NCBI RefSeq assembly: GCF_003473545.1
Contig: NZ_QUCM01000015.1
Location: 21,520 to 85,519 of the forward strand
DNA: 64,000 bases
Direction of reading: 5' to 3'
From: Clostridium sp. AM22-11AC
GTDB lineage: Bacteria; Bacillota; Clostridia; Lachnospirales; Lachnospiraceae
Shown: in pieces, positions 9,887 through 18,015 of the stretch
How the letters are laid out: each line of letters begins with the position of its first letter
Numbering within the stretch: position 1 is the stretch's first letter
Made by a program: the position numbers and the translations under genes
The notes under the pieces: model-generated
The model's database searches: none
Seen by the model: only the letters and a program-made list of their open reading frames with translations
What the model was told of the DNA's origin: nothing

Positions 9887-10168
9887 ATGCAGGTAACAGA
9901 TGTGAGAGTAAGACGGGTGGAGAAAGAAGGGAAGATGAAAGCAATCGTCTCCATCACCTTAGACAATGAATTCGTGATCCACGATATCAAAGTCATTGAG
10001 GGAGAAAAGGGATTGTTCATCGCCATGCCAAGCCGCAAGGCAGCAGATGGCGAATACCGCGACATCGCCCATCCGATCAATTCCGGTACTAGGGAAATGA
10101 TACAAAGCATCATCCTGGATAAGTATGAAAGTACTTTGCTGGAGAATGAAGAAGAAGCGCTTGCATAA
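9887..10168 (+). CDS. spoVG: Septation/sporulation regulator SpoVG
   Basis: SpoVG is a small nucleic-acid-binding protein that affects asymmetric septation and expression of many genes in Firmicutes. The 93-residue protein starts [19 protein letters not shown] and contains the conserved [19 protein letters not shown] and [21 protein letters not shown] segments. It is preceded by GGAAGGAG at 9871-9877. The length and sequence are typical. It stands as a single gene followed by a strong terminator at 10251-10303. Confidence 0.95.
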   Translation: MQVTDVRVRRVEKEGKMKAIVSITLDNEFVIHDIKVIEGEKGLFIAMPSRKAADGEYRDIAHPINSGTREMIQSIILDKYESTLLENEEEALA

Positions 10169-10250
10169 GCGGCGGACCACTGGTGACAACAGGCACAATC
10201 ATGTGATCACCTTAAACAAAAGATAAAAGGCAGCGACAGCTGCAGCAGGG

Positions 10251-10303
10251 ATACCCTGGACCAGAAAATATGGCAGATGCCATGACTGGTCCGGGGTATT
10301 TTT
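10251..10303 (+). terminator. Terminator after spoVG
   Basis: ATACCCTGGACCAG (10251-10264) pairs with CTGGTCCGGGGTAT (10286-10299), an imperfect 14-bp stem followed by TTTTT. The loop contains a smaller palindrome, TGGCAGATGCCA. Confidence 0.85.
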
Positions 10304-10324
10304 ATGTCGCTATAAATGAAAGCC

Positions 10325-10417
10325 AGTTGTTACATGCCTTCGGCACTCCCACAACTGCCGCCCGCATTCGTAATCCGGGCTATTGCCCTGCTTACTCATG
10401 CAGGCTTGGTTGCCAAA
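10325..10417. ncRNA. Candidate structured RNA or palindromic repeat cluster
   Basis: Four inverted repeats stand in a row: AGTTGT/ACAACT (10325-10356), enclosing a C(TTCG)G-type hairpin TGCCTTCGGCA; GCCCG/CGGGC (10360-10380); CCTGC/GCAGG (10387-10404); and TTGG/CCAA (10406-10416). No tRNA-like GTTCGA arm is present. I see no reading frame. It could be a small RNA or a dispersed REP-like repeat. Confidence 0.35.
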
Positions 10418-10621
10418 TAGTTTGAAATTCAAAATATTAGCATTGCATGTGGGGAGTCTCTGTGCTATAGTTAGGGCGTAAATGTTTATTAATAGACATT
10501 AATAGACATTGTGTACAATAAAATGAACGATCACCCGCCAGAGCGGGTCGATCCGTTGTTATGTGTTGAAAGGGAGCTGCCGCTGGCAGATCTTTCAAGT
10601 GGTTTTATGAGGAGAAAAGCA

Positions 10622-13600
10622 ATGATTTCATACGAGAATACAAAGACAGTAAGAGACCTGGTCTGGAATACGGGAAGAGAGTATGCCGGACGGGTATTTT
10701 TACGCTATGAGGAAAATGACGTAGTATATGAAGTAACTTATGATGAGTTTGCAACTCAGTGCCGCGGGGTAGCTGCCTGGCTGCGGGAGCAGGACGCGGC
10801 AGCGGGCCACAAGGTAAGAGTAGGATTAATGGGAAGCAGCAGTCACCATTACCTGGTATTTTTATTAGGCGTTATGGCCAGCGGAAATGTAGTGGTTCCC
10901 TTAGATGTACAGTTAAATGAAGAGACCTTTGCAGATAATGTAAACCGTTCTGACCTGGATATTTTATTTTACGACTGGGATCATTATGGCCTGGTAGAAG
11001 CAGTAAAGGAGAAATGTCCACGCCTTCGGGCCTGCATTTCCTTACAGCACGGAAAACATGTGCCATGTTCGGACCAGATCTTAAAGGGATATGCAGGGAT
11101 CAGTGTCGATCCGGTGGTTTCTGAGGAAGACTGTGCTATGGTGCTGTTTACATCAGGAACAACAGGCAGAGGAAAGGGCGTTATGCTTTCCAACCGCAAC
11201 CTGATGGATAATAACTTCTGCACCACAGATAAAGACCATCCTGAAAAAGAAGTTTACTTAAATATCCTTCCCATCCACCATGTATTCTGCATCAACGGTG
11301 ATGTATTTACGGTCATGCGTTATGGAAGCGTTTTGTGTCTGAACCGGGACATGGCCCGTCTGGCAGCCCATATCCAGCTGTTCCAGCCTACTGTGATCCG
11401 TATGGTGCCTATGGTGGCAAAAGCCCTTTACAATAAGATCGCTATTCTTTCCAGACAGGACACAGGTCGTTCTATGAATTCCATTAAACAGGAGGTGCTG
11501 GGAAAGCGCCTGCACAAGATCATCAGCGGCGGCGGTTATCTGGCGCCGGAGCTGGCTGCTAATTTCAACCGTCTGGGTATTTCCATTGCACAGGGATACG
11601 GCATGTCGGAGTGCTCTCCAAAAATATCATCCCCGGACTGGAGCAGACCGGATAAAGTGGCATCTGTAGGAAAGATCGTAGACCGGTGCCAGGTGCGTAT
11701 CGTAGATGGAGAGATCCAGGTAAAAAGCCCTTCTGTTATGATGGGATATTATAAGGAGCCGGATAAGACAGCAGAGGCGATCACAGAGGACGGCTGGCTT
11801 TGTACAGGTGACCTGGGCTATGTAGATGAGGAGAATTTCCTGTATCTTACCGGCAGAAAGAAAAACCTGATCATCTTAAGCAATGGTGAAAATGTGGCAC
11901 CGGAGCAGTTGGAGAACCTGTTTGTGGACGACCGGCTGATTGAGGATATCCTGGTATATGGGGAAGATGACATGATCGCAGCGGAGATTTATCCAAACTT
12001 TAAGTATGCAGACGCTGCAGGCATTGATCACATTGAGGAAACAGTGGCTCAGATCATTAAAAAGCACAATGAAGGACTTCCTTCCTATAAGAAGATTGCC
12101 CGTTTCCATCTGCGTGACATTCCATTTGCGAAAACTTCTTCCAAAAAGATTATCCGCAGCCAGTATTTCAGCCAGAAGAAGCAGGAGGCAGAGGAGCAGG
12201 TCAATGTACATAAACCGGAAAATGATCTCCAGCAGAAGATCTATGATGCAGTATCTGCCGTGTTAGGCCACAGCCGTTTTGGCATTGATACCGACCTTTA
12301 CAGCGCAGGACTGGATTCTTTGGGAAGTGTGCTGCTTCTTACAGACCTGTATGAAAAACTGCAGCTTTCCATGACCTTAAATGACCTGTTAGAGCATGGT
12401 TCTGTTTTAAAACTGGAAGCTCTTTATAAAGAGCGTGCTGCTGAGGGAAAGAAAGAGTTTGAGGTCCGTGACATTTATCCACTGACCAATTTACAGCTGT
12501 ATTTTGCCTATGTAATGCGGGGAAATACAACAGCCAACCTGCCATTTTTATTTAAACTGGATCCACATGTAAATGTGTACCTGTTAAAGACAGCAGTAGA
12601 GAGAATGTTTGATGTGCATCCGGAATTAAAATGCGTGATCCAGCTTCATGAAGGGGCATACAAGAATTTTAGAAAGGATGACCGCAAGGTAGATATTCCT
12701 CTGATCACCTTAAGCGATGCCCAGTGGGAAGAGACCAGAAAGGGACTTTTACGCCCATATATGTATACAGAAAATGAGCCTCTTTACCATGCGGGCATTT
12801 ATATGACAGAGTCCGCCAATTACCTGTTTTTAGATATTGCCCATATTATGGGAGACGGCATGACTATGAATGTGCTGTTTGAGGATATCAATGCTATTTA
12901 TGCAGGAAAGCAGGTGGAAAAGGAGAAATATACATTTTACGAGTATATTTTAGATGAAAAAGAGCGGGATGCCAAAGGGCTCAGACAGGAAAATGAAGCT
13001 TATTTTGCAGATCTGATGAAGGGCTTTAAGATCAGAAAGAGTATCCTTGCAAGATGTGACAGTCATGACCTGGAACAGGGAGAAGACGGCGTTTTAAAGG
13101 AACATTTTAAGGGGATTAACCGGGGCAGACTGTTATCCTTCTGCCGCAGAAACGGCATTTCTGAAAATGTAGTGTTCTTAACTGCCTTTAATTACTGCAT
13201 TGGTCTGTTCAGCAATGAAAAAGATACGGTAGGCACCAGCATCCACAGCGGAAGAACGGACAGCCGCTGGAACCGACTGGCAGGACCATTATTCCTTACC
13301 TACTATTTCCGCTGCACCCAGAAGACGGATGAAAGCGTAAAAGAACTGCTCCAGACCTCCGGAAAGCAGATCATGAAGACCATGGGCTGCTATATTTCCA
13401 ACCTTCATGCAGATGAAATGTTCTTTCAGTACCAGGGAGATATTTTAAATATCGATCAGATCGGCGGCTGGCCGGTGGAGCGTGAAAAGATACAGCTAGA
13501 TGCGTTGCCATTCCATTTACAGGTTATGTGGGATGAAAAGGGATATTATTATGAGCTGCGTTACTGGAAGAACCGGTTTGACACACAACTTTTGAAGCTG

Positions 13601-14218
13601 TTTATGACAGTTATGGAGCAGATCGTGGCAGCTATGGAAGAGGAAGGACAGGCGGCAAACCTGAAAAACCGTCTTTCTGTAGATCTGTTCCCGCTGCATT
13701 ACCATATAGAAGCAGGAAAAGTCAACGAAGCAGCCGGCTGTGAGCTGATTCCGGGAGTGGATGAAAATGAACAGGTAAAGGCATATGTATTGGATGAAAG
13801 CTGCCGCAAACAGCCATTTGGAGCCTGGGGCAAGCTGTATATCATGGATCATCCTACCCTTGGATGGAGTGATAAGATCACCAATCCTTATGGACCGGGA
13901 ATGCTGTACCAGACAGGAAGGGAAGCACGTATCATGCCGGACGGCCGCCTGGAATTTCTGGAACAGGGCGGACGCACTGTGATGCGGGAAGGTCTTACCG
14001 GCAGAAAGTTCTTAGATCTTTATAAGCTGGAGCAGACTTTAGAGAGCGCAGACGGTGTTACAAAGGCAGAGGCCTATGTCCGCTACGGCGAAGGCAATAA
14101 ACTGGTACTCCAGGCAGATGTATGGGGCGTTTCTGAAGCTGATACAGAGCGCTTAAGGGCTTATGTAAGGGAACACTGCGGGGAAGCCCTGGTTCCTGAG
14201 TGTATTTCCTGTTTTTAA
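10622..14218 (+). CDS. NRPS-like protein: adenylation, carrier, condensation, truncated adenylation tail
   Basis: The 1198-residue protein appears to activate an acyl or amino acid, load it on an internal carrier and condense it. Residues ~1-525 form an acyl-adenylate domain: FTSGTTGRGKGVMLS (~176), YGMSECSPK (~325), GWLCTGDLGY (~391) and a C-terminal Lys in FAKTSSKKI (~507). A carrier domain follows with GLDSLGS (Ser ~565, phosphopantetheine site). Residues ~610-1030 resemble a condensation/acyltransferase domain with AHIMGDG in place of HHxxxDG. The last ~115 residues resemble only the end of another adenylation domain (MLYQTGREARIMPDGRLEFL) and stop before the A10 lysine. The start at 10622 follows GAGGAG; the frame is open to 10511. 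Product unknown. Confidence 0.8.
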   Translation: MISYENTKTVRDLVWNTGREYAGRVFLRYEENDVVYEVTYDEFATQCRGVAAWLREQDAAAGHKVRVGLMGSSSHHYLVFLLGVMASGNVVVPLDVQLNEETFADNVNRSDLDILFYDWDHYGLVEAVKEKCPRLRACISLQHGKHVPCSDQILKGYAGISVDPVVSEEDCAMVLFTSGTTGRGKGVMLSNRNLMDNNFCTTDKDHPEKEVYLNILPIHHVFCINGDVFTVMRYGSVLCLNRDMARLAAHIQLFQPTVIRMVPMVAKALYNKIAILSRQDTGRSMNSIKQEVLGKRLHKIISGGGYLAPELAANFNRLGISIAQGYGMSECSPKISSPDWSRPDKVASVGKIVDRCQVRIVDGEIQVKSPSVMMGYYKEPDKTAEAITEDGWLCTGDLGYVDEENFLYLTGRKKNLIILSNGENVAPEQLENLFVDDRLIEDILVYGEDDMIAAEIYPNFKYADAAGIDHIEETVAQIIKKHNEGLPSYKKIARFHLRDIPFAKTSSKKIIRSQYFSQKKQEAEEQVNVHKPENDLQQKIYDAVSAVLGHSRFGIDTDLYSAGLDSLGSVLLLTDLYEKLQLSMTLNDLLEHGSVLKLEALYKERAAEGKKEFEVRDIYPLTNLQLYFAYVMRGNTTANLPFLFKLDPHVNVYLLKTAVERMFDVHPELKCVIQLHEGAYKNFRKDDRKVDIPLITLSDAQWEETRKGLLRPYMYTENEPLYHAGIYMTESANYLFLDIAHIMGDGMTMNVLFEDINAIYAGKQVEKEKYTFYEYILDEKERDAKGLRQENEAYFADLMKGFKIRKSILARCDSHDLEQGEDGVLKEHFKGINRGRLLSFCRRNGISENVVFLTAFNYCIGLFSNEKDTVGTSIHSGRTDSRWNRLAGPLFLTYYFRCTQKTDESVKELLQTSGKQIMKTMGCYISNLHADEMFFQYQGDILNIDQIGGWPVEREKIQLDALPFHLQVMWDEKGYYYELRYWKNRFDTQLLKLFMTVMEQIVAAMEEEGQAANLKNRLSVDLFPLHYHIEAGKVNEAAGCELIPGVDENEQVKAYVLDESCRKQPFGAWGKLYIMDHPTLGWSDKITNPYGPGMLYQTGREARIMPDGRLEFLEQGGRTVMREGLTGRKFLDLYKLEQTLESADGVTKAEAYVRYGEGNKLVLQADVWGVSEADTERLRAYVREHCGEALVPECISCF

Positions 14219-14349
14219 GCGGTTTTAAGGGGATTTTGTTATTGTAGTTTTTCTCAAAACACGGTAGAATAGAAAGGTAGCCCATTTTTATGGGAATGGG
14301 AGCGAAACGTTATAAATCAATATGTTTACCGTAAAAAGGAGTTTTGAGA

Positions 14350-15729
14350 ATGAAATATGATGTAATTATTGTGGGGGCCGGTCCTGGCGGAATTTATTCT
14401 GCTTATGAGCTGATGAAGAAGTGCAGCGATAAGAAGATTGCTGTATTTGATTCCGGATATTCATTAAAGAAGCGTCACTGCCCAATCGACGGTGAAAAGG
14501 TGAAAGCCTGCATTAAGTGTAAGTCCTGCTCTATTATGAGCGGTTTCGGCGGCGCTGGCGCATTCTCTGATGGTAAATATAACATTACCAATGATTTTGG
14601 CGGTACTTTGTACGAATATATTGGTAAGAAGGCTGCTACTGAGCTGATGCAGTATGTAGATGACATCAACATGGCACACGGCGGCGAAGGCACCAAGATG
14701 TATTCTACAGCCGGAACTAATTTAAAGAAAGTCTGTTTACAGAACCGCCTGAAGCTGTTAAATGCTTCTGTACGTCATCTGGGAACCGATATCAACCTGG
14801 TTGTATTAGGCCGGTTATATGATGAGTTAAAAGAGCATGTGGACTTCTATTTTGAGTCTCCTGTAAGCCATATTGAGTGCCTGGAAAATGGCGGATACAG
14901 AGTATGGAGCAATGACAAGTCTTATGACTGCGAGAAGTGTATCGTATCTGTAGGACGAAGCGGCAGCAAGTGGATGGAACATATCTGTAAGGAACTGGAT
15001 ATCCCAACCAAGTCCAACCGTGTGGATCTGGGCGTGCGCGTAGAGCTTCCTGCAGTGCTGTTCTCCCATTTAACAGACGAACTGTACGAAAGCAAGATCG
15101 TATACCGTACAGAGAAGTTTGAGGATAATGTACGTACTTTCTGTATGAACCCTAAGGGCATTGTTGTAAATGAAAATACCAATGGCATCGTTACTGTAAA
15201 CGGCCACAGCTACGAGGATCCGGAAAAGCAGACAGAATGCACCAACTTTGCACTGTTAGTTTCCAAGCACTTCTCAGAGCCGTTTAAGGACAGCAACGGC
15301 TATGGCGAAAGCATTGCCCGTCTATCTAATATGTTAGGCGGTGGTGTTATCGTACAGCGTTTCGGTGACCTGATCCGCGGAAGACGAAGCACTCCAAAGC
15401 GTATTGAGGAAAATACCTTTGTGCCTACTCTTTCTGCAACACCTGGCGACTTAAGCCTTGTTCTTCCAAAGCGTATCTTAGATGGCATCATTGAAATGAT
15501 CTATGCCCTGGATAAGATCGCACCGGGAACTGCAAATGATGACACTTTGCTTTATGGTGTAGAAGTTAAGTTCTACAACATGGAAGTAGATGTAGACGAG
15601 AACCTGGAAAGCCGTCACAAAGGACTTTATATCATCGGTGATGGCAGCGGCGTGACCCATTCCCTTTCCCATGCATCTGCAAGCGGCGTGTATGTAGCAC
15701 GTAAGATCGCAGAGAACCTGGAAGGATAA
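14350..15729 (+). CDS. NAD(P)/FAD-dependent oxidoreductase (COG2509-like)
   Basis: This 459-residue flavoprotein starts MKYDVIIVGAGPGGIYSAYEL, a canonical GxGxxG Rossmann motif for FAD. A Cys-rich segment, CIKCKSCSIMSGFGGAGAFSDGK, follows near residue 50, and the C-terminal GLYIIGDGSGVTHSLSHASASG closes the FAD site. The arrangement matches the family annotated as FAD-utilizing dehydrogenases, whose substrates are mostly unknown. The start at 14350 is preceded by AAAAAGGAG. It lies 131 nt after the NRPS-like gene on the same strand, with no clear terminator between, so it might oxidise or reduce that enzyme's product; this is inference. A terminator follows at 15754. Confidence 0.8.
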   Translation: MKYDVIIVGAGPGGIYSAYELMKKCSDKKIAVFDSGYSLKKRHCPIDGEKVKACIKCKSCSIMSGFGGAGAFSDGKYNITNDFGGTLYEYIGKKAATELMQYVDDINMAHGGEGTKMYSTAGTNLKKVCLQNRLKLLNASVRHLGTDINLVVLGRLYDELKEHVDFYFESPVSHIECLENGGYRVWSNDKSYDCEKCIVSVGRSGSKWMEHICKELDIPTKSNRVDLGVRVELPAVLFSHLTDELYESKIVYRTEKFEDNVRTFCMNPKGIVVNENTNGIVTVNGHSYEDPEKQTECTNFALLVSKHFSEPFKDSNGYGESIARLSNMLGGGVIVQRFGDLIRGRRSTPKRIEENTFVPTLSATPGDLSLVLPKRILDGIIEMIYALDKIAPGTANDDTLLYGVEVKFYNMEVDVDENLESRHKGLYIIGDGSGVTHSLSHASASGVYVARKIAENLEG

Positions 15730-15753
15730 ATAAGATAAACTAGCAGTATATTT

Positions 15754-15807
15754 AAATCTCCGACAGTGCAGGTATGAATATAGTATCTCCATTGCCGGAG
15801 ATTTTTT
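15754..15807 (+). terminator. Terminator after the FAD oxidoreductase
   Basis: AAATCTCCG pairs with CGGAGATTT and is followed by TTTT; the loop is long (about 35 nt). Confidence 0.7.
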
Positions 15808-15813
15808 GTTTCA

Positions 15814-15948
15814 ATGAAAGGTTCAGAAAATAAGTATTTAATGCAGAGTAAGCAAAAGATAAAGGATTAAGCCAGAGCCATTATTGAAACTTTATTTACG
15901 CTCATCGCCATTGGATGTTATGGGGTACTCAGCATGATGGGATTCTAA
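15814..15948 (+). pseudogene. Possible interrupted small membrane-peptide ORF
   Basis: From the ATG at 15814 one frame reads 18 codons, a single TAA, then 25 more codons (ARAIIETLFTLIAIGCYG and a short tail) to a second TAA. The second half would be a convincing single membrane helix. It may be a small gene broken by a nonsense mutation, or coincidence. No good ribosome site precedes either half. Confidence 0.22.
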
Positions 15949-15992
15949 GGCAGCCCCCTTTTATATCTTGGAAAGATGATCAAAATGTGACC

Positions 15993-16021
15993 TTGATTTT
16001 GCGTTTTTGCTGTGCTATACT
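15993..16021 (+). promoter_or_regulatory. Predicted queT promoter
   Basis: TTGATT (15993-15998), a 17-bp spacer and TATACT (16016-16021) with an upstream TG (extended -10). Transcription would begin near 16027, at the base of the leader structure described next. Confidence 0.75.
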
Positions 16022-16024
16022 TCT

Positions 16025-16134
16025 ACTCGTTGCAAAGCCTGAAAAACCAAGGTCTTATAAGGCTTTCGCCGATTCCCGGCGTAAAATGAATCGAGTGTTC
16101 GTGACCTTCCACTCGTAAAACAAAACTAAAGGAG
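16025..16134 (+). promoter_or_regulatory. Structured queT leader, possible preQ1 riboswitch
   Basis: The leader folds into three hairpins: AAAGCCT/AGGCTTT (16034-16066), CGCCG/CGGCG (16067-16081) and CGAGTG/CACTCG (16092-16115). ACTCG at 16025 can also pair with CGAGT. AAGGTC in the first loop complements GACCTT in the third loop. The last hairpin has a 12-nt loop starting TTC, then an A-rich tail ending ACTAAAGGAG, which resembles class-I preQ1 riboswitches that occlude the ribosome site. The gene downstream is a queuosine-precursor importer, the usual target. The fit to the published consensus is partial. Confidence 0.5.
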
Positions 16135-16143
16135 AATTGAAAA

Positions 16144-16644
16144 ATGAACAAACAGTATTACCAATCAAGAACTGGCTTTATTACCCAGAGTGCGCTGATC
16201 GCAGCCCTTTATGTGGTTTTGACCATGATCGTTGCGCCGATCGCTTTTGGTCCGATCCAGTTCAGAGTCTCAGAAGTATTATGCGTGCTGCCTTACTTCT
16301 TAACCAGTGCAGTTCCAGGCGTTACCATTGGCTGCTTTCTTGCTAACCTGCTCTGCGGTGCAGCATCACTGGATGTAGTGTTCGGAAGCATTGCAACTCT
16401 GATTGGAGCAGTTGGTTCTTACTATCTTGGAAAGAAGAACAAATGGCTGGTATGTGTTCCACCGATCCTTTCCAACACCATTATTGTTCCATGGGTACTG
16501 CGCTATGCATATGGTTCTACAGACCTGATCCCATATGCCATGCTGACTGTAGGGATCGGAGAGATCCTGGCTATCGGTGTACTTGGAAATATCCTGTTAG
16601 TGACACTGGAACGTCATTATAAAGCAGTGCTGTTTGCAAAGTAA
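16144..16644 (+). CDS. queT: QueT-family queuosine-precursor transporter (ECF S component)
   Basis: The 166-residue membrane protein has about five to six hydrophobic segments and matches the QueT family, substrate-capture subunits of energy-coupling factor transporters that import preQ1 or related precursors for tRNA queuosine modification. Recognisable blocks are AALYVVLTMIVAPIAFGPIQFRVSE near residue 20 and AVPGVTIGCFLANLLCG. The shared EcfA/A'/T energising module is not in the window. AAAGGAGAATTGAAAA precedes the ATG. The structured leader suggests ligand control. A terminator follows at 16687. Confidence 0.88.
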   Translation: MNKQYYQSRTGFITQSALIAALYVVLTMIVAPIAFGPIQFRVSEVLCVLPYFLTSAVPGVTIGCFLANLLCGAASLDVVFGSIATLIGAVGSYYLGKKNKWLVCVPPILSNTIIVPWVLRYAYGSTDLIPYAMLTVGIGEILAIGVLGNILLVTLERHYKAVLFAK

Positions 16645-16686
16645 TATTGGAAAATATTAGTAAAATGTATCATTTGTGAAGGAGAA

Positions 16687-16727
16687 AGATCCCTCTGGCG
16701 TATTTTGAATATGCCAGGGGGATCTTT
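16687..16727 (+). terminator. Terminator after queT
   Basis: A strong stem pairs AGATCCCTCTGGCGTAT with ATATGCCAGGGGGATCT, followed by TTTTT. Confidence 0.9.
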
Positions 16728-16782
16728 TTGAATGCAGACCTTGTTTTTTGCATTAATGTGGGTATAATATATTTATAAATTA

Positions 16783-16841
16783 AAATAAACATAAATAAAC
16801 ATGAAAAATACAAATAAACATAAATAAATACAAATAAACAT
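16783..16841 (+). repeat. Phased 10-bp direct repeats upstream of the AAA ATPase
   Basis: The unit AAATAAACAT occurs at 16783, 16793, 16812 and 16832, with a variant AAATAAATAC at 16822 and a degenerate 9-bp unit at 16803-16811. The 10-bp spacing puts all copies on one face of the helix. They lie between a TATAAT box (16763-16768) and the ribosome site of the next gene, so they would be in its 5' leader. Confidence 0.75.
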
Positions 16842-16859
16842 AGATGTGGAGGAATACGT

Positions 16860-17900
16860 ATGAAAGGAGAAAATCCATTTACACTGACTTTTGGGCAGAA
16901 GCCGGTAGAATTTATTTCCCGTACAGATCAGATTGGAAAGATCATAAATACCTTTGATATGGAAAATCCGTCTAATATGGTTTATATGATCGCCGGGGTT
17001 CGAGGTTCTGGGAAGACAGTTTCTCTTGCAGTGATAGGAGATCACTATAATGCAAAGGAAGACTGGATCGTATTGCGTTTAAGTGTAGATATGGATCTGA
17101 TTTCAGGGGCGGTATCGGAATTAAACCGAATTCTGAAGATCCGGGGGATAGATTTGGGAATTAATATTAATATTGGGATTGCGGAAATTGCTTTCAATAA
17201 AGAACGGGATACATTAGATAAAGAGACAATGCTGCGTGATATTTTGGAAAAGGTAAAAGAACAGGGGAAAAAAGTACTTTTTATTATTGATGAGATCATT
17301 AATAATCAATATGTAAAACTTTTCGTAAGTAATTTTCAGATCTACATTACAAAAAATTATCCGGTCTATCTTGTAATGGCTGGATTATATGATAATATCA
17401 GCAATCTTCAAAATGAAAAAAGCCTGACATTTTTATACCGCGCTCCCAAAATATTTCTGGAACCATTAAGCATTCCGGCTATGACTACCAGTTACAGAAC
17501 TGTATTTGGACTGCCGCCTAAAGAGGCAGCTTCCATGGCGCGGCTCACAAAAGGATATCCATTTGCATTTCAGATACTTGGATATCTTAAATGGGAAAAT
17601 GATGGGACTATAGACGATATTTTACCAAAATTTGATGAAGAACTGACGGTTTATGCTTATGAAAAAATATGGAGTGAGTTATCAGAACTGGACCGCAAAA
17701 TCGTTTATATTATTTCTCAGGGAGTAAATAAAACAGGTGACATACGGGAAAGTTTGGGAGTATCACCGCAACTTTTAAATACGTATCGGAAACGTCTTAT
17801 GGAGAGAGGTGTAGTTGATGGTTCAAGACATGGGGAACTGACTTTGGCGTTGCCAAGATTTGAAGAGTATATCAATATGTATTGTGAAGTGACTATCTGA
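16860..17900 (+). CDS. Orphan AAA/STAND-type ATPase with C-terminal winged helix
   Basis: The 346-residue protein has an ATP-binding core with Walker A GVRGSGKT near residue 46 and Walker B VLFIIDEI near residue 142, then a helical lid (LTKGYPFAFQILGYL) and a C-terminal winged-helix-like region (SELDRKIVYIISQGVNKTGDIRESLGVSPQLLNTYRKRL is one continuous helix-turn-helix-like stretch, cited by its first and last residues). The layout recalls archaeal-type ATPases and Orc1/Cdc6-like proteins. The gene is more AT-rich than its neighbours, stands alone between terminators, and has phased repeats in its leader; horizontal acquisition is plausible. GTGGAGG precedes the ATG. Function is unknown. Confidence 0.65.
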   Translation: MKGENPFTLTFGQKPVEFISRTDQIGKIINTFDMENPSNMVYMIAGVRGSGKTVSLAVIGDHYNAKEDWIVLRLSVDMDLISGAVSELNRILKIRGIDLGININIGIAEIAFNKERDTLDKETMLRDILEKVKEQGKKVLFIIDEIINNQYVKLFVSNFQIYITKNYPVYLVMAGLYDNISNLQNEKSLTFLYRAPKIFLEPLSIPAMTTSYRTVFGLPPKEAASMARLTKGYPFAFQILGYLKWENDGTIDDILPKFDEELTVYAYEKIWSELSELDRKIVYIISQGVNKTGDIRESLGVSPQLLNTYRKRLMERGVVDGSRHGELTLALPRFEEYINMYCEVTI

Positions 17901-17956
17901 ATGTTTTAACAATCCAGGGGATTTTGCTGTATTTTGAACTGAGGAGAGAGTATACG

Positions 17957-17996
17957 AAAAGGCGATCCGGTTATCGAAACCGGACCGCCTTTTTAA
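17957..17996. terminator. Bidirectional terminator after the AAA ATPase
   Basis: AAAAGGCG plus TCCGGTT pairs with AACCGGA plus CGCCTTTTT, between convergent genes. Both ends carry A or T runs. Confidence 0.85.
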
Positions 17997-18015
17997 CGTC
18001 TCTGCGTTTGTGGAT

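Noticed and set aside
10325..10417. tRNA gene
   Set aside because: Stems do not form a cloverleaf and no TTCGA T-arm or acceptor pairing is present.
16783..16841. CRISPR array
   Set aside because: Repeat units are 10 bp, AT-only-like and without spacers; no cas genes are in the window.
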